NCBI GenBank assembly: GCA_020059425.1
Contig: JAGVCD010000348.1
Location: 1-5,679 of the forward strand
Length of the DNA: 5,679 nucleotides
Source: Chamaesiphon sp.
GTDB taxonomy: Bacteria; Cyanobacteriota; Cyanobacteriia; Cyanobacteriales; Chamaesiphonaceae
Direction: 5' to 3'
Shown here one piece after another: positions 1 to 5,328 of this stretch. The stretch's first letter is position 1; each line of letters begins with the position of its first letter. The notes beneath the pieces were generated by a model, which saw only the letters and a program-made list of their open reading frames with translations, was not told where the DNA came from and searched no databases. A program made the position numbers and the translations under genes.

Positions 1-47
1 AAGTTCGATCGCCAGCATAACTGACTACACCAACAACGTTCTAATTG

Positions 48-560
48 CTATTTAATATTTAAAATCCAAGTACCAGCATATCTAGCGATCGGAAAATTAG
101 GGCTGCTACGATACTGGCAATCAAAATAGAATAGGCCACTGTTATCTGGATTGCGGACATTGCCCAGCACAATATTGATATCGCTTTTGGTTTGCAGACG
201 TTCTTTCAGGTCAATTTGCAGATTGCGCTTTTCTTTTTGCCACTTAACGCCAGCGATCAACATTGATTGCCCCCCAGCGCTGACGGTAATTTGTTTTTCA
301 TCAAATACCCCATTGTAGTTTTCGGGATAGAGAATATTGAGCTGGACTGCGCCCAGAGGCATTTTTTGGCCAGATAATACCAGGCGATAGCTATCGGTGA
401 TCGATCGCTTGCCAAAATCGAGGCTGTAACTCAGTTGGTTTTTGGGTTCGACCCCACTAAACAGTGTGAACTCTGCTCTACTGGGCTGGGTGAAAGTAGC
501 ACAGCTGACCACAGCCAGCACTGGCAGTACCCGACGGAGTAAAGACTTGTTAACCAACAT
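48..560 (-). CDS. Secreted DUF2808 family protein
   Basis: A 170-residue exported protein that I assign to the DUF2808 family, found mainly in cyanobacteria and of unknown function. The N-terminus is a clear signal peptide: basic residues K5, R9 and R10, a hydrophobic core at about 11-23, and an S-R-A site that would allow signal peptidase I to cut after A29. Residues 17-20 (V-V-S-C) also fit a lipobox, so a lipoprotein anchored at C20 is possible. The mature part matches the family by its early F-x-x-F start (FTLFSG, 31-36), a P-x-x-Y segment near 79-82, the V-R-N-P motif near 134-137 and the C-terminal Y-A-G-T-W-x-L ending. It probably folds as a small beta-rich domain in the periplasm or cell envelope. 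The ATG is preceded by a weak purine-rich AAGAGA. It lies 54 bases downstream of thiO on the same strand and may be co-transcribed. The family call is from memory of motifs, fairly sure. Confidence 0.82.
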   Translation of the reverse strand: MLVNKSLLRRVLPVLAVVSCATFTQPSRAEFTLFSGVEPKNQLSYSLDFGKRSITDSYRLVLSGQKMPLGAVQLNILYPENYNGVFDEKQITVSAGGQSMLIAGVKWQKEKRNLQIDLKERLQTKSDINIVLGNVRNPDNSGLFYFDCQYRSSPNFPIARYAGTWILNIK

Positions 561-614
561 AGTTGTGTTCTCTTAATGACGAAGTGATGGTGATCAATGT
601 ACTATTTTTTGGGG

Positions 615-1748
615 CTAGGCGCTAGCCGTACGACACAACTGCACCGCAGGAGGACAAGGTAATAATTCTGTCTGGGCAAATCGTTGATAGCTAAAATTAG
701 CTAGCAGATGCTGATTACCCTTTGCCTCCGCCGTAGTCAACAGATCCGCAATTAGTTGAGCGGTGGCCGGAGCCAGCAAAATGCCATTACGATAATGACC
801 AGTCGCTAAAGTCAGATTAAAGTAGGGGCTAGCCCCTAAAATGGGTTGTTCATCGCTGGTAGCAGGGCGAAACCCCCACCATTGCTCTTGGATAGGATAG
901 GCCGCTAATTGTGGACAGAGACGGGTAGCTTTCGCCATTAGTCCCTCGACTCCCACACTCGTATTATCTGGCTGGAAACCCACATCTTCACTGGTCGCGC
1001 CAATTACAATCCGGCCATCACGGCGGGGGACGATATAGATCTCTTCGCCAAACAGCACAGTTTCGAGGGGCAATTTGTGAATATCGGGTACTTGCAAAGC
1101 GATTAATTGACCCTTACGGGGCACAACGGGGATGGGGAGTAATTGCTGTGACCAAGCACCAGTAGCCAGAATATAATGATCAGCTTGAAAATTGCCTTGA
1201 TTAGTGGCTAGCTGGTCGATCGACTGTCCTGTCCGTTCCAAAGCTTGCACTTCGATATCGGTGATAATTTCGATGTTGGCCAGCTGGGCGGCGGCTTGCA
1301 AGGCTTGATACAATGCTCGGTTATCTACCTGGCCATCAGCGGCCAACCAAAAACCCCCAGAAACTTCGGAGCTTAACTTGGCATGAGGGAGATGAGTTTG
1401 CAAGCGATCAATCGTTTGCCAATCTGGTCTATTTAACCCATCCAATTGCTGATAACGAGGAGCCAAAATGCCGCATTCCCAATAGCCAGTATCTAGTCCG
1501 GTCAAAGCTGACAAATTGGTTGTCCAGTCCTGATACAAACTGCGACTCCACAGGCATAGATCTAACAGCGCACTAGGTGGAATCTCTTCGGCTTGGGGAG
1601 CCAACATCCCCGCCGCTGCCCAGGCTGCTGCTTCCGTATTGCTTCTAGTTAAAACTTGGACATTCAGACCGCGCCAGTAAAGTTCTAAGGCGATCGACAG
1701 GCCAATAATGCCACCACCAATCACAATTATTTCTGCGGGCTTGCTCAT
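615..1748 (-). CDS. thiO: FAD-dependent glycine oxidase ThiO (thiamine thiazole synthesis)
   Basis: A 377-residue cytoplasmic flavoenzyme of the DAO family. ThiO oxidises glycine with O2 to iminoacetate (dehydroglycine) and hydrogen peroxide; the imine feeds thiazole synthase ThiG in aerobic thiamine synthesis. The sequence shows the N-terminal Rossmann FAD site G-G-G-I-I-G (11-16), the ThiO-like A-A-G-M-L-A-P-Q-A-E stretch (45-54), L-A-T-G-A-W-S (194-200), V-P-R-R-D-G-R-I-V-I-G-A-T (240-252), W-G-F-R-P-A-T (291-297) and the closing G-H-Y-R-N-G-I-L-L-A-P (317-327), where the family binds substrate and flavin. The length is full for a single-domain ThiO. Several cyanobacteria have ThiO fused to ThiG; here the protein stops after the oxidase and the next gene is unrelated. 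The start gives a proper Rossmann N-terminus; no strong Shine-Dalgarno is visible. I see no thi-box (TPP riboswitch) in the 93 bases upstream. Other DAO-family amine oxidases are less likely given the motifs. Confidence 0.92.
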   Translation of the reverse strand: MSKPAEIIVIGGGIIGLSIALELYWRGLNVQVLTRSNTEAAAWAAAGMLAPQAEEIPPSALLDLCLWSRSLYQDWTTNLSALTGLDTGYWECGILAPRYQQLDGLNRPDWQTIDRLQTHLPHAKLSSEVSGGFWLAADGQVDNRALYQALQAAAQLANIEIITDIEVQALERTGQSIDQLATNQGNFQADHYILATGAWSQQLLPIPVVPRKGQLIALQVPDIHKLPLETVLFGEEIYIVPRRDGRIVIGATSEDVGFQPDNTSVGVEGLMAKATRLCPQLAAYPIQEQWWGFRPATSDEQPILGASPYFNLTLATGHYRNGILLAPATAQLIADLLTTAEAKGNQHLLANFSYQRFAQTELLPCPPAVQLCRTASA

Positions 1749-1841
1749 GACTCACTGATCCACAACCAGTCATCATCATAGCAATCAGGGGCGATCCGGT
1801 GTGGACAACCCCCGATTTCTAAAAAATCCAACCACATATAC

Positions 1842-2186
1842 CTAGTGTTGATACTCCAATTCAGGCACTAACAAGTTGGTCTCGACGGTAGGACTGTTGA
1901 GAATGTTGACTTCCCAACTTCCTTGATCTAGATCATCTACTTGCAAGCGAATACAGGGAATGCGATCAGACAAGATCGAGCTAGCCATCTTGCCAGTGTG
2001 GATTTCTAAATAGGCATTCATCGGTGCTTCAAAAATCAGGCGTTGACCCGGAAAAGCCACGCGCTCAAAGTACCAGTTATCAATATTAGTAATTCTGACA
2101 ATTTCTACCTGACTACTGTTATTGGTATAGCAGCAAAAAATTGGGTCGGAGCGATCCGACGGAATAGGATCTAAAATCTGGGACAT
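1842..2186 (-). CDS. DUF1830 domain protein
   Basis: A 114-residue soluble protein that I recognise as DUF1830, a small cyanobacterial family without known function. The conserved core spans about residues 15-80: C-C-Y-x-N (18-22), the run R-I-T-N-I-x-N-W-Y-F-E-R-V (31-43), F-P-G-Q-R-L-I-F-E-A (45-54), then L-E-I-H-T-G (60-65) and M-A-S-S-I-L-S-D-x-I-P-C (67-78). The acidic tail after residue 80 is less typical and may be lineage specific. There is no signal peptide or membrane segment. C18, C19 and C78 are conserved-looking cysteines, but no metal or redox role can be claimed. A possible minus-strand -10 box (TATAAA, 2212-2217) lies about 26 bases upstream of the ATG. No Shine-Dalgarno is evident. 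It is the first of three same-strand genes and could be the promoter-proximal member of a thiO operon. Confidence 0.85.
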   Translation of the reverse strand: MSQILDPIPSDRSDPIFCCYTNNSSQVEIVRITNIDNWYFERVAFPGQRLIFEAPMNAYLEIHTGKMASSILSDRIPCIRLQVDDLDQGSWEVNILNSPTVETNLLVPELEYQH

Positions 2187-2211
2187 GTTATTGGGGGTTA
2201 GACGTACCCCA

Positions 2212-2217
2212 TTTATA
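2212..2217 (-). promoter_or_regulatory. Possible -10 box for the DUF1830 gene
   Basis: TATAAA on the minus strand, matching five of six bases of the TATAAT consensus, placed so that transcription would start near 2205 and leave a leader of about 20 bases. No good -35 box is seen 16-18 bases upstream. This is a pattern match only. Confidence 0.3.
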
Positions 2218-2365
2218 AAAAGTAATTGAAGACTAAACTATCACTACCTTGATCCCCAGGCTGTAACCATCACTACCGTCGCGAACAGCTTCGCCGCCCC
2301 AGAGCCTACCAAATCAGAGCTGAGCCCAAAATACCTCACTAAAAAGCCCCTAAGTTCGACGATTT

Positions 2366-2383
2366 TGTGTAACTTTATATAAA
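2366..2383 (-). promoter_or_regulatory. HLR1-like element (possible RpaB site) upstream of the radical SAM gene
   Basis: Read on the minus strand, this is TTTATATA-AA-GTTACACA. It matches the HLR1 consensus (two KTTACAWW units two bases apart), the known binding site of the cyanobacterial response regulator RpaB, at 14 of 16 defined positions: T for C in the first unit and C for W in the second. It ends 58 bases before the radical SAM start codon. A further isolated GTTACA half-site lies at 2401-2406. Because HLR1 is AT-rich and degenerate, a chance match is possible. Confidence 0.4.
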
Positions 2384-2441
2384 GATGATTAAAATTTCTT
2401 TGTAACTTACCACTTAACACAAATTACTATCTATAACCATC

Positions 2442-4007
2442 ATGGCAGAACGCATTCTCTACTGTCGCCTTCCTTGCAATCCGATCTTTCCCATCGGGGT
2501 TGTATATCTAGCGGATCACATCAACAAGCAGTTTCCTGCTGTTGAACAACGGATTTTCGATCTGGGTGCAGTACCACCCCTAGATTATGGGGCGGCCATG
2601 GATGTGGCGATCGATGAATTCCAGCCAGATTTATTAGTATATTCCTGGCGAGATATCCAAATTTATGCCCCAGTTGGTGGCAGAGGAGGAAATCCGCTCC
2701 AGAATTCCTTTGAAGTATTTTACGATCGCAATCCACTCAAAAAATTACGCGGTGCTTTGGGTGGCGCTCGGATGCTCAAGAGCCACTATACTGAGCTGTG
2801 GCGGAATATGCATCTGATTAAACGCGGCCTAAAACGAGCACAAAAATATCATCCAGACGCTAAATTAGTGGTCGGTGGTGGTGCAGTCAGTGTTTTCTAT
2901 GAGCAGTTGGCCAAGAGTTTGCCGCAGGGATCGATCGTCTCGATCGGTGAAGGTGAAGCGTTGTTAGAGAAAATTGTCAGAAATGAAGACCTTGCTGCCG
3001 AACGTTGCTACATTGTGGGCGAAGCACCTCGCAAAGGATTGGTGCATGAACCGCCTGCGGCGATCGAGAAGACGGCCTGTAATTACAATTATATTGAGAC
3101 AATTTGGCCAGAATTTAGTTATTACCTCCAAGATCAAGATTTTTATGTTGGGGTGCAGACCAAACGGGGTTGTCCGCACAACTGCTGCTACTGCGTCTAT
3201 ACCGTAATTGAAGGCAAGCAAGTCCGGATCAATCCGGCGGATGAAGTAGTCGCCGAGATGCGCCAACTATATGATCGGGGTATTCGGAATTTTTGGTTTA
3301 CCGATGCTCAGTTTATCCCGGCGCGTAAATATATGGATGATGCGATCGAGCTATTACAAAAAATCATCGCCAGTGGGATGACCGATATTCAATGGGCTGC
3401 TTATATTCGCGCTGATAATCTTACACCCGAACTGTGTGATTTGATGGTCAAAACGGGCATGAATTATTTTGAAATTGGCATCACTAGCGGCTCTCAAGAA
3501 CTCGTGCGCAAAATGCGGATGGGCTACAATCTCCGCACCGTCTTACAAAACTGCCGTGATCTTAAAGCAGCAGGGTTTGAAGATATGGTGTCAATTAATT
3601 ACTCTTTTAATGTCATTGATGAAAGTTTTGAAACTATTCGCCAAACGATCGCCTATCATCGCGAAATGGAGAAGATTTTTGGCGCCGATAAAGTTGAGCC
3701 AGCCATCTTCTTTATTGGTTTACAACCGCACACCCATTTAGAAGAATATGCTTTCAAAAATAATGTGATTAAACCTGGCTATAACCCAATGAGTCACATG
3801 CCCTGGGTGGCCAAAAAACTACTCTGGAATCCAGAACCATTAGGCTCTTTCTTTGGTGAAGTTTGTTTGCAAGCTTTCCGGGATAATCCTAATGATTTTG
3901 GTCGAGAGGTAATGAATATTCTGGAAGCAAAATTGGGTAAATCTAAGCTAGAAGAAGCTTTGACAGCTCCAGTGGTGACTAAAGAATTAGTCTCAGCAGC
4001 TAAGTAG
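2442..4007 (+). CDS. B12-binding-like radical SAM protein, PSII high-light acclimation type
   Basis: A 521-residue cytoplasmic radical SAM protein with the architecture of the BchE-like, cobalamin-associated class. The N-terminal third (about 1-200) is Rossmann-like, with P-I-G-V-V-Y-L-A-D (17-25), a beta strand K-L-V-V-G-G-G (141-147) and S-I-G-E-G-E (167-172). I see no D-x-H-x-x-G motif, so cobalamin, if bound, is not held by the usual histidine. The radical SAM core starts with C244-x3-C248-x2-C251 (G-C-P-H-N-C-C-Y-C), which would ligate the 4Fe-4S cluster that cleaves S-adenosylmethionine. It continues through F-W-F-T-D (284-288), A-A-Y-I-R-A-D (319-325) and E-I-G-I-T-S-G-S (344-351), typical barrel strands. 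The C-terminal domain is about 100 residues. The start M-A-E-R-I-L-Y is followed directly by the first beta strand. I recall similar cyanobacterial proteins being named photosystem II high light acclimation radical SAM protein; the reaction is unknown to me. It is transcribed divergently from the DUF1830 gene. Confidence 0.85.
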   Translation: MAERILYCRLPCNPIFPIGVVYLADHINKQFPAVEQRIFDLGAVPPLDYGAAMDVAIDEFQPDLLVYSWRDIQIYAPVGGRGGNPLQNSFEVFYDRNPLKKLRGALGGARMLKSHYTELWRNMHLIKRGLKRAQKYHPDAKLVVGGGAVSVFYEQLAKSLPQGSIVSIGEGEALLEKIVRNEDLAAERCYIVGEAPRKGLVHEPPAAIEKTACNYNYIETIWPEFSYYLQDQDFYVGVQTKRGCPHNCCYCVYTVIEGKQVRINPADEVVAEMRQLYDRGIRNFWFTDAQFIPARKYMDDAIELLQKIIASGMTDIQWAAYIRADNLTPELCDLMVKTGMNYFEIGITSGSQELVRKMRMGYNLRTVLQNCRDLKAAGFEDMVSINYSFNVIDESFETIRQTIAYHREMEKIFGADKVEPAIFFIGLQPHTHLEEYAFKNNVIKPGYNPMSHMPWVAKKLLWNPEPLGSFFGEVCLQAFRDNPNDFGREVMNILEAKLGKSKLEEALTAPVVTKELVSAAK

Positions 4008-4030
4008 TTGGGTCAGGCGCGATAGCATGA

Positions 4031-4615
4031 TTAGGAAGCGATTCCGCGCAGTTTGCAGGTATTTTCCACCAAGCTGTGCGCGAATTTTTCAAAACGCAAG
4101 GCTAGTTTCGGGTCTTTAATTTGACCTCGATCGTCAAAAGCCTGCCAAGCCCGACCCACTGCAATCTGTTCTGGGATAACCCAACCATGTACCCAGCGCA
4201 TAATCAAGCGTAAATCGTTGAGAGCATTGCTGTTGGCCTCGCCACCTAAAACACTAATTGCACCCATCACCTTACCATCGAGTTGGTCAAAACTCATTAG
4301 GTCTAGGGCATTTTTTATTACCCCGCTAATGCTGCCATGATACTCTGGGCTGGCTAAAATTAAACCATCAGCCTCGGCGACAGTGCCTTGCAACTTCTCC
4401 ACATCTGGGTAATCAGGATACACCTCAGAGCCATTACAAAAAGGCAAATTCATGGTGCGTAAATCTAAAATCTCTACGGTTGCACCCAAAGCTGTAACTT
4501 GCTCAGCAGCTACTTGTAAAGCCTGATAGGTATAGGAGTCTGATCGCAAGCTGCCGCCAATACCGACTATTTTGACAAGTTGATGGTTATTCAAGCGATC
4601 CACCTCTGATTTCAT
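4031..4615 (-). CDS. NADPH-dependent FMN reductase family protein (flavodoxin fold)
   Basis: A 194-residue soluble flavoprotein of the FMN_red family, which binds FMN and uses NAD(P)H to reduce flavin, quinone, azo or metal substrates; the substrate here is unknown. The phosphate-binding loop is G-G-S-L-R-S-D-S-Y-T (20-29) after the first beta strand (V-K-I-V-G-I). The second signature S-P-E-Y-H-G-S-I-S-G-V-I-K-N-A-L-D (89-105) holds the isoalloxazine ring, and G-G-x-x-x-S-N-A-L-N-D-L-R (124-136) is the usual third motif. About 13 residues precede the first strand; no later methionine gives a better start, so the ATG at 4615 is kept, though a non-ATG start nearby is possible. A minus-strand TATAGT at 4654-4659 could be the -10 box. 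The gene ends 23 bases from the stop of the convergent radical SAM gene and is divergent from the GAF gene. It may serve quinone or flavin redox defence, but that is inference. Confidence 0.88.
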   Translation of the reverse strand: MKSEVDRLNNHQLVKIVGIGGSLRSDSYTYQALQVAAEQVTALGATVEILDLRTMNLPFCNGSEVYPDYPDVEKLQGTVAEADGLILASPEYHGSISGVIKNALDLMSFDQLDGKVMGAISVLGGEANSNALNDLRLIMRWVHGWVIPEQIAVGRAWQAFDDRGQIKDPKLALRFEKFAHSLVENTCKLRGIAS

Positions 4616-4766
4616 AATTTGGTTAATATCAATAAATCTTTTCTCACACTTCTACTATAGCGATGAATAATGATCGATCGCCAATGTCAAAGTTTAAGCA
4701 ATTCCGACATCAAGTGGGTTAGAGTAAGAATACATCCATAGACAACTCACGATAATTAGACCTTAT
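4616..4766. promoter_or_regulatory. Divergent promoter region, FMN reductase / GAF photoreceptor
   Basis: This 151-base spacer must drive both flanking genes. Leftward, TATAGT (4654-4659) is a fair -10 box. A perfect TTGACA lies at 4685-4690, but the 25-base gap to TATAGT is too long for a standard pair; TTGGCG (4679-4684) at 19 bases is nearer. Rightward, GATAAT (4751-4756) matches five of six -10 bases but would put the start only a few bases before the ATG. A CGATCG core sits at 4675-4680. No Shine-Dalgarno is seen for either gene. Confidence 0.35.
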
Positions 4767-5306
4767 ATGTCTACGCAGTTCGATCCCAATATTCATTCCC
4801 GACGACCCACCTCCGAAGTTCATGCTTTGCAGAGCATCTTGCAGCGACTTAATCAAAAATTACAACGCGATGAACTAGTCCAAAGTACCACCGACAACCT
4901 GCGCAGCTTCCTGGCGGTCGATCGGGTGGTTCTCTACTATTTCTATAAACAGTGGGAAGGCCAAGTAACTTGTGAGGCTCTTAGTAAACCTGAACTTTCG
5001 ATTATTGGATGTACCGGTCCAGACCAATGTTTTAACGATGAGTATGCAGCCATGTATTTAGATGGGCGAGTGCGATCGATCGCCGATATCGAAACCGAGC
5101 CAATTCAACCCTGCCACCGCGATTTTTTGCGTTATCTCCAAGTCCGCGCCAATTTAGTAGTCCCCATTTTGACTGACAAGGGTCTATGGGGCTTGTTAGT
5201 TGCTCACCATTGTCAAAGTCCTCGATCGTGGTCAGAAAAAGAAATTGAACGGATGAAAGAAGGCGCTTTGATCCTGGCCACTGCGCCGTCCATTACAGAA
5301 AAATAG
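4767..5306 (+). CDS. Stand-alone GAF photoreceptor, DXCF cyanobacteriochrome type
   Basis: A 179-residue protein made almost wholly of one GAF domain (about 20-172), with no kinase, GGDEF, EAL or methyl-accepting domain. Features of bilin-binding cyanobacteriochromes are visible: D-R-V-V-L-Y-Y-F (52-59), W63-E-G-x-V-x-x-E70, the D86-Q-C88-F89 (DXCF) motif, A107-D-I, the canonical C116-H117 pair, then V-R-A-N-L-V-V-P-I (126-134) and L-W-G-L-L-V-A-H-H-C (140-149). The two key cysteines are 28 residues apart, the same spacing as C494/C522 in TePixJ. In that family the canonical cysteine carries phycocyanobilin or phycoviolobilin and the DXCF cysteine adds a reversible second thioether, giving blue-light absorption. 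The N-terminal helix (20-48) may mediate dimerisation. The protein is cytoplasmic and probably signals through a partner protein. The ATG is the only sensible start. Bilin binding itself is inferred; a non-photoactive GAF sensor is the alternative. Confidence 0.85.
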   Translation: MSTQFDPNIHSRRPTSEVHALQSILQRLNQKLQRDELVQSTTDNLRSFLAVDRVVLYYFYKQWEGQVTCEALSKPELSIIGCTGPDQCFNDEYAAMYLDGRVRSIADIETEPIQPCHRDFLRYLQVRANLVVPILTDKGLWGLLVAHHCQSPRSWSEKEIERMKEGALILATAPSITEK

Positions 5307-5328
5307 CTAATCGCCGTTTACTTGATAA

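Larger units (their letters stand above)
2187..2441. other. Divergent intergenic region with GC-richer core
   Basis: This 255-base spacer separates the DUF1830 gene (leftward) from the radical SAM gene (rightward) and should hold both promoters. Both ends are AT-rich; the middle (about 2250-2345) is GC-richer. It contains an imperfect 13-base direct repeat (AACTATCACTACC at 2236-2248 and AACCATCACTACC at 2265-2277, 12 of 13 identical), a small hairpin GCGAA-CAGC-TTCGC (2281-2294), and three copies of TGTAAC (2262, 2368, 2401), the complement of the GTTACA half-site. A GGGGT/ACCCC inverted repeat (2194-2210) sits in the presumed leader of the DUF1830 gene. A 31-codon open frame with a GTG start exists on the minus strand (2339 to 2244), but evidence that it is a gene is thin. 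Confidence 0.6.

Noticed and set aside
1313..1576. Plus-strand open frame inside thiO
   Set aside because: It lies antisense within a well-supported gene, shows no recognisable family, and is explained as a shadow frame.
1749..1841. TPP riboswitch or terminator between the DUF1830 gene and thiO
   Set aside because: There is no CTGAGA-type thi-box core and only a weak GGGG/CCCC pairing without a T tract.
2521..3266. Minus-strand open frames (2521-2736 and 2964-3266) and a plus-strand one (2974-3207) inside the radical SAM gene
   Set aside because: All overlap conserved radical SAM sequence in other frames and have no recognisable protein features.
3469..3741. Second plus-strand frame inside the radical SAM gene
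   Set aside because: It is fully contained in the conserved barrel region of the real gene, with no start signal or family match.
4008..4030. Terminator between the convergent radical SAM and FMN reductase genes
   Set aside because: The 23-base gap contains no stable stem-loop or T run.
4720..4732. NtcA-type site GTA...TAC upstream of the GAF gene
   Set aside because: GTA and TAC are four bases apart rather than the required eight.
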